64,000 nucleotides of DNA from Natrinema versiforme JCM 10478 (GCF_000337195.1 NZ_AOID01000026.1:81097-145096), one strand, 5' to 3'; positions 8,889-17,885 are shown, numbered from the stretch's first letter. Translations and numbers: made by a program. Notes: generated from the sequence alone by a model not told the origin.

Positions 8889-8896
8889 TACTTAAG
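8889..8896 (+). promoter_or_regulatory. TATA box for the second Usp paralogue
   Basis: The sequence tacttaag lies about 26-33 bases upstream of the ATG at 8922. It gives the second Usp gene its own promoter, so the pair need not be co-transcribed. Confidence 0.6.
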
Positions 8897-8921
8897 CGGG
8901 TGGCCAGACCATTGTCAGCGT

Positions 8922-9386
8922 ATGGCAATCGATACGGTGCTTCTCGCGGTCGGTCCCATGGACACAGTGCGCGCGCCGGAACTCGCCGAAACGGTCCTCG
9001 AGATCGCGGCCCCCCTCGATGCGACCGTCGTGATCGGGCACGCGTTCACGGCAGACGAGTACGAAGACGTCCACGACGATCTCGGCTTCGACGCCCGCGT
9101 CGACGATGTCGACCCCGACGCGGTCGCCGCTGAGCGCGCGCCGGTGCCGGAACTCGCCGAACGGTTCGAGGAGGCCGGCGTCGACTACGAGATCAAGGGC
9201 GCGCTCGGGGAGGTCAGTACGAAAGTCGTCGATATGGCGATCGATGTCGGCGCGGACCGAATGGTCGTCGGCGGACGGCGGCGCTCGCCGGCCGAAAAGG
9301 CGGTTCTCGGCTCCGTCTCACAGGAAATCATCCTGCAGGCCCCCTGTCCGGTTACCTACTTCCGAGATCTCGACGTAATGGAATAG
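8922..9386 (+). CDS. Usp-family protein, second of a tandem pair
   Basis: A 154-residue Usp paralogue of the gene at 8326. It opens MAIDTVLLAVGPMDT, keeps the altered nucleotide loop VVGGRRRSPAEKAVLGSVSQE and ends PCPVTYFRDLDVME. The central acidic segment DARVDDVDPDAVAAERAP diverges most from the sister gene. It has its own TATA box, which suggests separate regulation. Function beyond stress-protein family membership is unknown. Confidence 0.86.
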   Translation: MAIDTVLLAVGPMDTVRAPELAETVLEIAAPLDATVVIGHAFTADEYEDVHDDLGFDARVDDVDPDAVAAERAPVPELAERFEEAGVDYEIKGALGEVSTKVVDMAIDVGADRMVVGGRRRSPAEKAVLGSVSQEIILQAPCPVTYFRDLDVME

Positions 9387-9483
9387 CCCCTCTCGCGAAC
9401 TGTCGTCGATCCCGCTCGCTACCGCCTCGCTATCGACTCCGTAACGTATCGAGATTGCTACTCGTCGCCGAGTATAATCTGGG

Positions 9484-9493
9484 TAGTTAAGTA
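9484..9493 (+). promoter_or_regulatory. TATA box for the glucokinase gene
   Basis: The motif tagttaagta is located about 26-35 bases before the ATG at 9519, matching a leaderless haloarchaeal promoter. Confidence 0.55.
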
Positions 9494-9518
9494 CGGCGAC
9501 GGTCGTCGTTAGGACAAC

Positions 9519-10496
9519 ATGGTCTACTATGCGGGCGTCGATCTCGGCGCGACCAACGTCCGGGCCATCGTCGCCGAGGCCGACGGGACGACGATCGGCG
9601 TGAGTCGCCGATCGACACCACGCGGGCCGACGGGTATCGACGTGACCGAAGGTGTGCTTCGAACGCTTCGCGAGGCGTGTGGCGACGCCGGGGTCGATCC
9701 CGAGCGGATCGCCGCCGCCGGGATCGGCTCTATCGGGCCGTTCGATCTCGCGGAGGGCGCGGTGATCGACCCCGCGAACCTCCCGAGCTCGATCGACCGG
9801 ATCCCGCTGACGGGACCGATCGCGAAACTGATCGACAGCGAGGACGTCTACCTCCACAACGACACCGCTGCGGGCGTCATCGGCGAGCGCTTTCACGCCG
9901 CCAGTAACCCGGACGACATGGCCTACATCACTATTTCCTCGGGGATCGGTGCCGGCGTCTGCTGTGACGGGTCTGTGATGAGCGGCTGGGACGGCAACGT
10001 CGGCGAGGTCGGCCACTACGTCGTCGACCCCCGCGGCCGCCTGACGTGTGGCTGCGGCCGCGACGGTCACTGGGAGGCCTACTGTTCTGGCAACGCCATC
10101 CCGGACTACGCCCGGCTGCTCGCCGAGGACGACCCGACGATCTCGACGTCCCTCCCGCTCGAGGGGGCGGAGTTTACGGCGAAGGACGTCTTCGATCTGG
10201 CGGGCGACGACGAGTTGGCCGACTACGTCATCGAACAGCTCGCCCACTGGAACGCGATCGGCGTGACCAACGTGGTCCACGCGTTCGCGCCGATCGTCGT
10301 CTCCTTCGGCGGCGCGGTCGCCTTGCACAACGAGGAACTCGTCGTCGATCCCATCCGCGAGCGCGTCTCCGAGATGGTCATGACGAACGTCCCCGAGATC
10401 CGGGTCACCGATCTCGGCGACGACGTCGTCGTTGAGGGCGCGCTGGCGAGTGCGCTGACCCAGGGAACCGGCGATCGGCGACGGCTGCGGAGCTGA
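9519..10496 (+). CDS. glk: ROK family glucokinase
   Basis: A 325-residue sugar kinase of the ROK family that would phosphorylate glucose with ATP. The N-terminal phosphate loop is DLGATNVRA (residues 8-16). The sugar-binding His lies in EVGHYVVDP (about residue 166), followed by the ROK zinc site CGCGRDGHWEAYCSG, in which the cysteines plus His hold a structural Zn2+. The second phosphate motif is GIGAGV (about 148). In haloarchaea glucose is mainly oxidised by the semi-phosphorylative Entner-Doudoroff route, so glucokinase likely serves intracellular glucose or disaccharide breakdown. It stands alone, followed by a Tat-exported protein gene. Confidence 0.88.
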   Translation: MVYYAGVDLGATNVRAIVAEADGTTIGVSRRSTPRGPTGIDVTEGVLRTLREACGDAGVDPERIAAAGIGSIGPFDLAEGAVIDPANLPSSIDRIPLTGPIAKLIDSEDVYLHNDTAAGVIGERFHAASNPDDMAYITISSGIGAGVCCDGSVMSGWDGNVGEVGHYVVDPRGRLTCGCGRDGHWEAYCSGNAIPDYARLLAEDDPTISTSLPLEGAEFTAKDVFDLAGDDELADYVIEQLAHWNAIGVTNVVHAFAPIVVSFGGAVALHNEELVVDPIRERVSEMVMTNVPEIRVTDLGDDVVVEGALASALTQGTGDRRRLRS

Positions 10497-10610
10497 CCCG
10501 CTCGAGCAGGCCGACTCAGTTCGAATCGCAGTCGCGGATCGGGGCCCAGTCCCGGGACGGACGGCCGCGAGCAGCCACCTTCTATGTACCTGCGGCCCTC
10601 TGCTGTGGGT

Positions 10611-12059
10611 ATGGAGCGGAGAGCGTTTCTCGCGAGGAGTGGTGCCGCCGGGCTCGCCCTGCCTCTCTCGAGCGCGGGAGCAGGTGCGTCGTCTCGATCG
10701 AGTCCCGCCGTCCGGCAGGAAGGTGGGTACGACCCGCTCGGTCGAATCCCCGTCTCCGGCGCTGCGGAAGGCGTCGTCGCCGACGACGGCGAAACGGTTG
10801 CCATCGCCGTCGCCACCGGGTTCGTGACTGTCGACGTGAGCGACCCCGCCGAGCCGACGATCCTCGCGGAGGAACGCGACATCGAACTCCAGGGCGAGAC
10901 CTTGTCCGAGATCCTCGACGTGACCGTCGACGGCGACCGGCTGGTCGTCGCGGGTCCGGCCAACCCGGGCCTCGGGGTCATGGGATTTCGCTGCTACGAC
11001 GTGAGCGAGCCCGCCGACCCCGTCTCGATCGGCGCGTACGAGACCGGATACCACATCCACAACTGCTACCTCGAGGACGAACTGCTGTTCGTGGCCGCGA
11101 ACACCCAACAGGAGAACCCGCTCGCCATCTACGATCTGGGCGGTGACGAGATCACCCACGTCGGCACATGGTCGCTGCTGGATCGCGAGCCCGGCTGGCG
11201 TGATATCGGCATGCTCGCCCGCTATCTTCACGACGTCTACGTTCAAGACGGGATCGCCTACCTCGCTCACTGGAACGCGGGGACCTATCTGGTCGACGTG
11301 AGCGATCCGACCGAGCCCGAGTACATCTCCCACGTCGCGGACACCACGCTCGCGGAGCAACGCGAGATCGACAACCGGAAGGAGGCCGTCTACGGGCTAC
11401 CGGGTAACGATCACTACGCCGCGGTCGACGACACCGGCGATCTCATGGCAGTCGGGCGGGAGGCGTGGGCGACCGGCGGTGAGGCTCCCGACCGGCCGGG
11501 CGGGATCGACCTCTACGACGTGAGCGATCCCGCGGAGCCGGTCCACCGTGGGTCGATCGATCCCCCGCGGACGACCGACGAGTCACACGGTGGGGGCGCG
11601 TGGACGACATCGCATAACTTCGAACTGCGGGACGGGCAACTCTACTCGTCGTGGTATCGCGCCGGCGTGAAGATCCACGACGTGAGCGATCCCGCGGACC
11701 CAGAGCAACTCGCGTGGTGGCGCGACCCCGCCGAGACCGGCTTCTGGACGGCCCGCGTCCTCGAGCCCGGCGAAACGTTCGTCGCGACGAGCACGGAGGC
11801 GATTCCGAACACGTCGATCGACGGGGCGCTCTATACCTTCCCGATCGAAGCGGGCGAGCAGGCCGATCCGCCGTCGCTGCAGGAGCCCGACGGCTGGGGG
11901 GCCGACAGTAACGGGTCGAACGAGACGACCGGGGCTGCCAACGAAACCGAAGCCGACGGGGGCGACGACTCGATTCCCGGGTTTACCGGCCTTACCGGCC
12001 TCGCCGTCGGTGGGATGGGACTCGAGTGGCTGCGCCGGCACGGAAACGTTCAGGATTAA
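10611..12059 (+). CDS. Tat-exported LVIVD-repeat beta-propeller with PGF-like C-terminal anchor
   Basis: A 482-residue secreted protein. The N-terminus MERRAFLARSGAAGLALPLS is a Tat signal (RRxFL). The body holds at least five LVIVD-type blades marked by xDVSDPAxP motifs (VDVSDPAEPTIL, YDVSEPADPVSI, VDVSDPTEPEYI, YDVSDPAEPVHR, HDVSDPADPEQL), which should fold as a beta-propeller. The C-terminus has a Thr/Asn/acidic linker, then a PGF motif (IPGFTGL), a hydrophobic stretch and Arg residues (LRRH), as in archaeosortase substrates that become lipid-anchored. So it is probably a surface protein. The start is placed at the Tat motif rather than the ATG 27 bases upstream. Confidence 0.82.
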   Translation: MERRAFLARSGAAGLALPLSSAGAGASSRSSPAVRQEGGYDPLGRIPVSGAAEGVVADDGETVAIAVATGFVTVDVSDPAEPTILAEERDIELQGETLSEILDVTVDGDRLVVAGPANPGLGVMGFRCYDVSEPADPVSIGAYETGYHIHNCYLEDELLFVAANTQQENPLAIYDLGGDEITHVGTWSLLDREPGWRDIGMLARYLHDVYVQDGIAYLAHWNAGTYLVDVSDPTEPEYISHVADTTLAEQREIDNRKEAVYGLPGNDHYAAVDDTGDLMAVGREAWATGGEAPDRPGGIDLYDVSDPAEPVHRGSIDPPRTTDESHGGGAWTTSHNFELRDGQLYSSWYRAGVKIHDVSDPADPEQLAWWRDPAETGFWTARVLEPGETFVATSTEAIPNTSIDGALYTFPIEAGEQADPPSLQEPDGWGADSNGSNETTGAANETEADGGDDSIPGFTGLTGLAVGGMGLEWLRRHGNVQD

Positions 12060-12086
12060 TTCGCGGAATTTCGGCGGCATGACCGA

Positions 12087-12094
12087 ACTTATAC
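12087..12094 (+). promoter_or_regulatory. TATA box for the NifU-like gene
   Basis: The sequence acttatac is centred about 30 bases before the ATG at 12120, a normal leaderless spacing. Confidence 0.6.
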
Positions 12095-12119
12095 ACCGTT
12101 CGAGTGCCTAGCACGGGGC

Positions 12120-12485
12120 ATGACTGACTCCGAGGACGAGGCGTCGCTGCAAGAACGCGTCGAGCAGTGGATGGCTCGGGAGATGCCGATCATCCAGATG
12201 CACGGCGGGACCAGCGCGGTGCGGGCGGCCGACCCCGAGACCGGCGAGGTCATCATCGAACTCGGCGGCGGCTGCAAGGGCTGTTCGGTCAGCGATGTGA
12301 CCACGGGCAACATCGAGGCCGAACTCATCACGTGGCCGGAGATCGACGAAGTCACCGTCCGCGTGCCCGACGCGCGCGACAGCCTCGGCGGCCCCGACCA
12401 GCCCGAGTCCATCATGGGCGTCGACCGGACCGAGGGCGGCCGCGGCGACTGGGGCTCGTCGAACCCCGGAAAGGACCACCTCTGA
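12120..12485 (+). CDS. NifU C-terminal domain protein (Fe-S carrier)
   Basis: A 121-residue protein with a NifU/Nfu scaffold domain. The cluster-binding motif CKGC (Cys52 and Cys55) sits in GGGCKGCSVSDVTTGNIEAEL. Nfu proteins carry a [4Fe-4S] cluster at a dimer interface and pass it to apo-enzymes. The C-terminal 35 residues are a Gly/Asp-rich extension not part of the fold. No suf genes are nearby. The start is supported by the TATA box at 12087. Confidence 0.85.
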   Translation: MTDSEDEASLQERVEQWMAREMPIIQMHGGTSAVRAADPETGEVIIELGGGCKGCSVSDVTTGNIEAELITWPEIDEVTVRVPDARDSLGGPDQPESIMGVDRTEGGRGDWGSSNPGKDHL

Positions 12486-12639
12486 GACTCCGCTGTGAAT
12501 CCGCCGTTCGCAGTTGGACGCCGCGTGGCCCTCGTTGACAGGGTCGGAGAGTTTTGGCAAGTCCTATATCCTTTTACGCGCCCGTTACGGACATCAGATA
12601 TCATGATGACGAGTAGATGCCCGCAGCACGGAGGTGTCG

Positions 12640-13212
12640 ATGATGGCTAACCCGCCCGAGGGCGGCGACGAGGACGACCCCGACGCCGAAACCGACGGCG
12701 GCCTCCGCGCCTATACCGTTCGGCTCGAGCTCGTCGACGAACCCGGCGAGTTGCTCCGCGCGCTCGCCCCGATCGCCGACAACGGCGGCAATCTGTTGAG
12801 TATCCACCACGAACGCGGCAACATCACGCCGCGCGGTCACATCCCCGTCGAGGTCGATCTGGAGTGTCCCCCCGACCGGTTCGACGACGTCGTCGAAGGG
12901 CTCCGCGGAGCCGGCGTCAACGTCATTCAGGCCGGCGCGGAACACTACGGCGAGGAGGTAAACGTCGTACTGGTCGGCCACCTCGTCGAAACCGATCTCT
13001 CGAATACGCTCTCGCGCATCGAGGACGAGGCCGACGCCGTCGTGCTTGATCTCTCCCTTGCCGCGCCCGAAGGAACCGACGGGATCTCGAGCGCCCGCGC
13101 CCGGCTCGCGATCGACTCCGGCCGATCGTCCGAGGCGCTCGCAGCGATCCGCTCGATCGGGACCGACAAGGACCTGACCGTCGTCGAACCCCTGCTCGGA
13201 GGTGACGCCTGA
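12640..13212 (+). CDS. ACT domain regulatory protein coupled to homoserine dehydrogenase
   Basis: A 190-residue protein with an ACT domain at about residues 20-95 (YTVRLELVDEPGELLRALAPIADNGGNLLSIHHERG), the classic ligand-binding start. The second half, about residues 95-165, may be a degenerate second ACT unit. ACT domains bind amino acids and control biosynthetic enzymes. The gene overlaps the next one by a single base (TGATG), so it very likely supplies the allosteric part of homoserine dehydrogenase, sensing threonine or a related end product. A Shine-Dalgarno GGAGG at 12630-12634 favours ATG 12640 or 12643 over the GTG at 12634. Confidence 0.82.
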   Translation: MMANPPEGGDEDDPDAETDGGLRAYTVRLELVDEPGELLRALAPIADNGGNLLSIHHERGNITPRGHIPVEVDLECPPDRFDDVVEGLRGAGVNVIQAGAEHYGEEVNVVLVGHLVETDLSNTLSRIEDEADAVVLDLSLAAPEGTDGISSARARLAIDSGRSSEALAAIRSIGTDKDLTVVEPLLGGDA

Positions 13213-14159
13213 TGAAACTCGCAATCCTCGGTGCCGGCGACGTCGGCCGCTCGGTGGCCGATCTCGCCGCCGAATACGATCACGATGTCGTCGCGCTCGC
13301 CGACTCGATGTCGGCCACAGTCGATCCGAGCGGAATCGCCGTCGCCGACGCCCTCGAGCGGAAGGTCGGCGACGAAGCGCTCGGTACCAGCGATCCCGAG
13401 GACGTCTTCGAGACGGAGTACGACGTGCTGGTCGAGGCCACGCCGACGACGCTCGGCGACGCCGAACCCGGCTTCTCGCACGTGAAACGCGCGCTCGAGG
13501 CCGACCGCCACGTCGTCCTCGCGAACAAGGGCCCGGTGGCCGAACGCTACGAGGAACTCCGCGCGCTCGAGGCCGACAGCGCGGGCTCGATCCGGTTCGA
13601 GGCGACCGTCGGCGGCGCGATTCCGGTGCTCTCGACGATCGAAGACTGCACGCCACAGGCCGTCACCGCGGTCCGGGGCGTGCTCAACGGCACGGCGAAC
13701 TTCATCCTCACCCGGATGGCCGCCGAGGGACTAGACTACGAACACGTCCTCGCGGAGGCCCAGGATCTGGGCGTCGCCGAGGCCGACCCCACCTTCGATG
13801 TCGACGGCACCGACGCCGCGCTCAAGTTCGTCATCCTCGCGAACGTGCTGGGAGACGGCGGGTTCTCTCTCGAGGACGCCACCGTCGAGGGCATTCAGTC
13901 GATTCCCGGCAGCGCGCTCGACCTCGCCGCCGAGGACGGCCGGACGATCCGGCTCATCGGCGAGGCGACCCGCGAGGGAATCCGCGTCGGCCCGCGACTC
14001 GTCCCCGAGAACGGGGCCCTCGCAGTCACGGGCACGCGCAACATCGTCCAGATCGAAACGCGTAACGCCGGCTCCTTGCACTCGAGCGGCCGCGGTGCCG
14101 GCGGACCGGAAACGGCCACGGCAGTGCTCTCCGACGTCGGCCGACTCCCGCCACTGTAA
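13212..14159 (+). CDS. hom: Homoserine dehydrogenase
   Basis: A 315-residue NAD(P)-dependent enzyme that reduces aspartate semialdehyde to homoserine in threonine and methionine synthesis. N-terminal Rossmann motif MKLAILGAGDVGRSV. The catalytic domain shows ANKGPVA (about residue 104), GGAIPVLSTI (about 131), the family signature GVLNGTANFILTRM (about 156), and catalytic-region DLGVAEADPTFDVDGTDAALK with the conserved acidic and lysine residues. It lacks a C-terminal ACT domain, which the overlapping upstream gene appears to provide. It precedes the EF-1alpha operon. Confidence 0.93.
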   Translation: MKLAILGAGDVGRSVADLAAEYDHDVVALADSMSATVDPSGIAVADALERKVGDEALGTSDPEDVFETEYDVLVEATPTTLGDAEPGFSHVKRALEADRHVVLANKGPVAERYEELRALEADSAGSIRFEATVGGAIPVLSTIEDCTPQAVTAVRGVLNGTANFILTRMAAEGLDYEHVLAEAQDLGVAEADPTFDVDGTDAALKFVILANVLGDGGFSLEDATVEGIQSIPGSALDLAAEDGRTIRLIGEATREGIRVGPRLVPENGALAVTGTRNIVQIETRNAGSLHSSGRGAGGPETATAVLSDVGRLPPL

Positions 14160-14312
14160 TCCGCGACTGTCGTTTCTCCCCGATCGATTCGCGACTCGAG
14201 TCGGCTGCTGGGACCGTCCCAGGCATGTGAATGCTAGCCAAACCGCAAGAAGGCGTCGGGGTAGTCCGAATACGCTTTCGAAATGGTTTTAACCGCAACG
14301 AGCCAAAGAGAC

Positions 14313-14321
14313 CAATATAAG
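14313..14321 (+). promoter_or_regulatory. TATA box for the EF-1alpha/S10 operon
   Basis: The sequence caatataag lies about 26-33 bases before the ATG at 14346. A second AT-rich motif, gttttaacc at about 14286, could be an additional promoter. A strong promoter is expected for this operon. Confidence 0.55.
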
Positions 14322-14345
14322 CGCCTCTGCGCGTGAGCTACAACA

Positions 14346-15611
14346 ATGAGCGACCAACACCAGAACCTGGCCATCATCGGTCACGTTGACCACGGGAAGA
14401 GTACGCTCGTGGGACGACTCCTCTACGAGACGGGGAGCGTACCCGAGCACGTCATCGAACAGCACCGCGAAGAAGCAGAAGAGAAGGGCAAGGGCGGCTT
14501 CGAGTTCGCCTACGTCATGGACAACCTCGCAGAAGAGCGAGAGCGTGGTGTCACCATCGACATCGCCCACCAGGAGTTCTCCACCGACGAGTACGACTTC
14601 ACCATCGTCGACTGTCCTGGTCACCGCGACTTCGTGAAGAACATGATCACGGGCGCATCCCAGGCGGACAACGCCGTCCTCGTCGTCGCCGCTGACGACG
14701 GTGTCGCGCCCCAGACCCAGGAGCACGTCTTCCTGGCTCGAACCCTCGGTATCGACGAGCTCATCATCGGCATCAACAAGATGGACATCGTCGACTACGA
14801 AGAGTCGACGTACGACGAGGTCGTCGAGGAAGTGAACCAGCTGCTCAAGCAGGTTCAGTTCAACACCGAGGACGCCTCGTTCATCCCGATTTCGGCCTTC
14901 GAGGGCGACAACATCGCCGAGGAGTCCGACAACACGCCGTGGTACGACGGCGAAATCCTGCTCGAGGCCCTGAACAGCCTGCCGGAGCCGGAGCCACCGA
15001 CGGACGCGCCACTCCGACTCCCGATTCAGGACGTCTACACCATCTCCGGTATCGGTACCGTCCCCGTCGGACGTATCGAGACCGGTCTCCTCAACACCGG
15101 CGACAACGTCTCCTTCCAGCCCAGCGACGTGGGCGGCGAAGTGAAGACGATCGAGATGCACCACGAAGAGGTGCCCAAAGCAGAGCCCGGTGACAACGTC
15201 GGATTCAACGTCCGCGGTATCGGCAAGGACGACATCCGACGCGGTGACGTCTGTGGCCCCGCCGACGACCCGCCGAGCGTCGCCGAGACGTTCCAGGCCC
15301 AGATCGTCGTCATGCAACACCCCAGCGTGATCACGGCCGGCTACACGCCGGTCTTCCACGCTCACACCGCACAGGTTGCCTGTACGATCGAGTCCATCGA
15401 CAAGAAGATGGACCCCTCGAGCGGCGAGGTCGCCGAGGAGAACCCCGACTTCATCCAGTCGGGCGACGCTGCTGTGGTCACCATCCGACCGCAAAAGCCC
15501 CTCAGCATCGAGCCGTCCAGCGAGATCCCGGAACTCGGGAGCTTCGCCATCCGCGACATGGGTCAGACCATCGCCGCCGGCAAGGTCCTCGAAGTTCACG
15601 AGAAAGAATAA
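14346..15611 (+). CDS. tuf: Translation elongation factor EF-1alpha
   Basis: A 421-residue GTPase that delivers aminoacyl-tRNA to the ribosome. G1 motif GHVDHGKST at residues 12-20, G2 region [15 protein letters not shown]3 DCPGH, G4 NKMD, then the two beta-barrel domains. The length and motifs are those of archaeal EF-1alpha rather than bacterial EF-Tu. Codon use is highly biased, as expected of an abundant protein. The stop codon is directly followed by the S10 start, a conserved archaeal arrangement. Confidence 0.97.
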   Translation: MSDQHQNLAIIGHVDHGKSTLVGRLLYETGSVPEHVIEQHREEAEEKGKGGFEFAYVMDNLAEERERGVTIDIAHQEFSTDEYDFTIVDCPGHRDFVKNMITGASQADNAVLVVAADDGVAPQTQEHVFLARTLGIDELIIGINKMDIVDYEESTYDEVVEEVNQLLKQVQFNTEDASFIPISAFEGDNIAEESDNTPWYDGEILLEALNSLPEPEPPTDAPLRLPIQDVYTISGIGTVPVGRIETGLLNTGDNVSFQPSDVGGEVKTIEMHHEEVPKAEPGDNVGFNVRGIGKDDIRRGDVCGPADDPPSVAETFQAQIVVMQHPSVITAGYTPVFHAHTAQVACTIESIDKKMDPSSGEVAEENPDFIQSGDAAVVTIRPQKPLSIEPSSEIPELGSFAIRDMGQTIAAGKVLEVHEKE

Positions 15612-15920
15612 ATGCAGCAAGCACGCGTTCGACTCGCGGGCACGAGTCCAGACGACCTCGACGACATCTGTGACGACGTCCGCGAGATCGCGAACAACAC
15701 CGGCGTCAACCTGAGCGGTCCGATCCCGCTGCCGACGAAAACGCTCGAGGTGCCGACCCGGAAGTCGCCCGACGGCGAGGGCACTGCGACGTGGGAGCAC
15801 TGGGAGATGCGCGTCCACAAGCGCCTGATTGACCTGGACGCCGACGAACGCGCACTCCGACAGCTCATGCGCATTCAGGTGCCAAACGACGTTTCGATCG
15901 AGATCGTCCTCGAAGACTGA
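15612..15920 (+). CDS. rpsJ: 30S ribosomal protein S10
   Basis: A 102-residue ribosomal protein of the small subunit. It starts [20 protein letters not shown] and contains the family segment [23 protein letters not shown] and [25 protein letters not shown], with the conserved SPHxxxxxxEhxE-like region replaced by the archaeal form. The ATG abuts the EF-1alpha stop with no gap, so the two are translated from one message. A T-rich stretch about 30 bases after the stop is a likely terminator. Confidence 0.97.
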   Translation: MQQARVRLAGTSPDDLDDICDDVREIANNTGVNLSGPIPLPTKTLEVPTRKSPDGEGTATWEHWEMRVHKRLIDLDADERALRQLMRIQVPNDVSIEIVLED

Positions 15921-15945
15921 CGGTCCGATCGCGACTCGAAGTGGC

Positions 15946-15962
15946 GTTATTTACCGTTTTTA
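15946..15962 (+). terminator. T-rich transcription terminator after S10
   Basis: Downstream of the S10 stop the + strand reads ttatttaccgtttttac, a T-rich patch in otherwise GC-rich DNA. Archaeal RNA polymerase commonly terminates at such oligo-T tracts without a stable hairpin. Confidence 0.4.
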
Positions 15963-16109
15963 CGCGCCTCGAGCACTGGTTCCAGCCGTGGCTATACGAT
16001 TCGAATCGTTCGTGAGTGAGACACGAGGAGCATCGACGCGCTAGCTTGCTCCCGTCTCGGCTCACCCTAAGCGATGGGACTTTTGTCGCTCGCCGTCGCA
16101 TCCCCCCGT

Positions 16110-16814
16110 ATGGCGAGTCGCTCGCGGTCACGGTCGCAGTCAACCACCTACCTGCGGTCCGACTCCGGCGGGACCGACGGGTCGGCGTCGGGCTCGAGCA
16201 GCCCGATCCTCGAGGTGCTCGTCGTGTTCGCCGTCGTCTTCGTCGCGCAGGGAATCACGACGGTCGCGGGCCTCATGGGGACGTTTTTCATCCTCGCGCC
16301 GCCGCTGACGACGGATCCGTGGACGATCGTGACGAGCGTCTACGCCCACAGCGGGCTCGGCCACCTCGTCTCGAACACCATCGCGCTGCTGGTCTTCGGC
16401 TGGCCGGTCGCGCGGGCCACGACGCGACTCCGCTTTCATACCTTCTTCGCGATTACGGGTGCGATCGCGGGCGTCTCCCAAATCGTCCTCACGGGCGTGC
16501 TCGCGGCGCTGCCCTTCGTCCCCGTCGCGCCCACCCCGGGCGTGCTCGGTGCCAGCGGTGCCGTCTTCGCCCTGCTTGGCTATCTCGTCGCCTCGAACCG
16601 GCTCGCGACGGGGCTGGCCTCGTTCGTCGCGGTCCCGCAGTGGCTGTCGCTCCTCGTCTTCGTCGGGCTCGCGATCGCGGTCACGTTCGCCACCGCCTCG
16701 CCCGGCGTCGCCCTAATCGCCCACTTCACCGGCTTCCTCGTCGGAGCGGTCGCCGGCCGCGCTCGCGTGTTACAGGTCGACTCGAGCACTCAATCGGACG
16801 CCGCGAGGCGCTGA
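16110..16814 (+). CDS. Rhomboid family intramembrane serine protease
   Basis: A 234-residue membrane protease with six helices. The catalytic serine is in GASGAVFALLGY (about residue 150) and the catalytic histidine in AHFTGFLVG (about 210); the HSGLGHLVSNTIAL segment near residue 80 is the conserved second-helix His-x-x-x-N-like region. Rhomboids cleave transmembrane helices of partner proteins; in haloarchaea they have been linked to surface glycoprotein processing. The first 30 residues are Arg/Ser rich and cytoplasmic. The ATG at 16110 is preferred; an in-frame ATG at 16074 would add 12 residues. Confidence 0.88.
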   Translation: MASRSRSRSQSTTYLRSDSGGTDGSASGSSSPILEVLVVFAVVFVAQGITTVAGLMGTFFILAPPLTTDPWTIVTSVYAHSGLGHLVSNTIALLVFGWPVARATTRLRFHTFFAITGAIAGVSQIVLTGVLAALPFVPVAPTPGVLGASGAVFALLGYLVASNRLATGLASFVAVPQWLSLLVFVGLAIAVTFATASPGVALIAHFTGFLVGAVAGRARVLQVDSSTQSDAARR

Positions 16815-16934
16815 GGGTCTGTTTGGCTCTTCGCTCGAGGGGGCGTACTCGAGTGGAGCGTTCCCGTGGTGGTCGGTCACGACCCGTCCTCGAAACACAA
16901 GCTACAAATAGAAACCCGGGTTAGAAACGGGCGA

Positions 16935-17006
16935 GGGCTCGTAGATCAGTGGTAGATCGCTTCCTTCGCAAGGAAGAGGCCCTGGGTTCAAATCCCAGCG
17001 AGTCCA
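16935..17006 (+). tRNA. tRNA-Ala (anticodon CGC)
   Basis: A complete 72-base cloverleaf. The acceptor stem GGGCTCG (16935-16941) pairs with CGAGTCC (16999-17005), including the G3:U70 wobble pair that specifies alanine. The anticodon stem CTTCC/GGAAG holds the loop TTCGCAA with anticodon CGC, which reads GCG. The T arm is CTGGG-TTCAAAT-CCCAG and the discriminator base is A17006. The CCA end is not encoded and there is no intron. Confidence 0.96.
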
Positions 17007-17070
17007 CTTCTTCACGTCGTTCGCTCGTTCAGTCGTAGACTCGTCGAATATCGAAACCCTACTGGAAACG

Positions 17071-17391
17071 TCACTTATCACTCGAGCCTTCGTCCCCACC
17101 AACCGCCACTTCGAGCGTGCCGTCTCCAAATACAGTAACGAGGAACCCTTGATAGGGAAAGGAGACCGACGACTGGTCCGGGTGAGGCGTGCGCTGTGTG
17201 CTCTCGATGACCGCATCGAGGCCCTCGGGATCGATGGCCTCGTAGAGCGGGGGCAGCGCCGTCGACTCGCGGTCGGTGATCGCCTCGAGCGCGTCGATCA
17301 CCGCGACGCTGGGTTCGATCGAGGTGAAGTCGAACTGCGCGCGATAGCTGTTCGTCTCGATGTCGTATTCGATCGGGCCGGGGTCAGTCAT
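17071..17391 (-). CDS. HalOD1 output-domain protein
   Basis: A 106-residue protein matching the halobacterial output domain 1 pattern: VAVIDALEAITDRESTALPPLYEAIDPEGLDAVIE (residues 29-63) and FPYQGFLVTVFGDGTLEVAV near the C-terminus. HalOD1 is found alone or as the output part of haloarchaeal signalling proteins; its biochemical activity is unknown. The gene overlaps the 3' end of the Lrp regulator by 8 bases, so it is translated from the same message and may modulate or report on that regulator. Confidence 0.85.
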   Translation of the reverse strand: MTDPGPIEYDIETNSYRAQFDFTSIEPSVAVIDALEAITDRESTALPPLYEAIDPEGLDAVIESTQRTPHPDQSSVSFPYQGFLVTVFGDGTLEVAVGGDEGSSDK

Positions 17392-17860
17392 CCGTGTCGT
17401 CGACGAGCTGTTGACCGAAGTGGTCGAACGGCTGCTTGTGGAAACTCTTGAGGATCTTCGAGTTGATCACCTCGAGCCCGAGATCGGTGAGTTCGTCGCT
17501 GATCCGAGCGATATCGTCGGTCTCGGTGCCGACGGCCTCGATCTGGATGTTCTGCTGGCCGTTGAGGACCTCCTGAATCGTGACGACGCCGCTTACCTCG
17601 CGGGCCGCCTTTGCCAACTGCTCGCGTTCAGGGTTCGGTGCGGTACAGATGAAGAGAACGTGCAACTGCAGGCCCGCTTTGTCGTAGTCGACGATCGGAT
17701 GATAGCCGCGGATGATGCCCTCCGCCTCGAGTTGGTCGATTCGGTTCTGTACCGTACTCGCCGAGACGCCGATCTCGTCGGCCATTTCTTTGGTCGTGAG
17801 TCGCCGCGCGTCGCGTTGGAGCAGATAGAGGACGGCCTTGTTCGTCTCATCGAGATCCAT
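17384..17860 (-). CDS. Lrp/AsnC family transcriptional regulator
   Basis: A 158-residue regulator: N-terminal winged helix (MDLDETNKAVLYLLQRDARRLTTKEMADEIGVSASTVQNRIDQLEAEGIIRGY) and a C-terminal RAM ligand-binding domain (about residues 65-140). The canonical order of helix-turn-helix and the IIRGYxxxVD linker is intact. Haloarchaeal Lrp proteins control amino acid and central metabolism. The promoter, a TATA-like aaaatatag at 17912-17920 on this strand, is followed by the palindrome CGCAGA-TG-TCTGCG at 17872-17885, a candidate autoregulatory operator. Translation is coupled to the HalOD1 gene. Confidence 0.93.
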   Translation of the reverse strand: MDLDETNKAVLYLLQRDARRLTTKEMADEIGVSASTVQNRIDQLEAEGIIRGYHPIVDYDKAGLQLHVLFICTAPNPEREQLAKAAREVSGVVTIQEVLNGQQNIQIEAVGTETDDIARISDELTDLGLEVINSKILKSFHKQPFDHFGQQLVDDTDD

Positions 17861-17871
17861 TTGCGTGGTTT

Positions 17872-17885
17872 CGCAGATGTCTGCG
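17872..17885. promoter_or_regulatory. Candidate operator palindrome in the Lrp gene leader
   Basis: The arms CGCAGA and TCTGCG flank a two-base centre. The site lies between the TATA-like element at 17912-17920 and the start at 17860, near the expected transcription start. Lrp dimers bind such short palindromes, so autoregulation is plausible but inferred. Confidence 0.4.

Noticed and set aside
14289-15818. A 509-codon open frame antisense to EF-1alpha and S10
   Set aside because: It exists because highly biased codon use of EF-1alpha leaves the opposite strand free of stops. Its sequence has no family pattern and it lies against certain genes.
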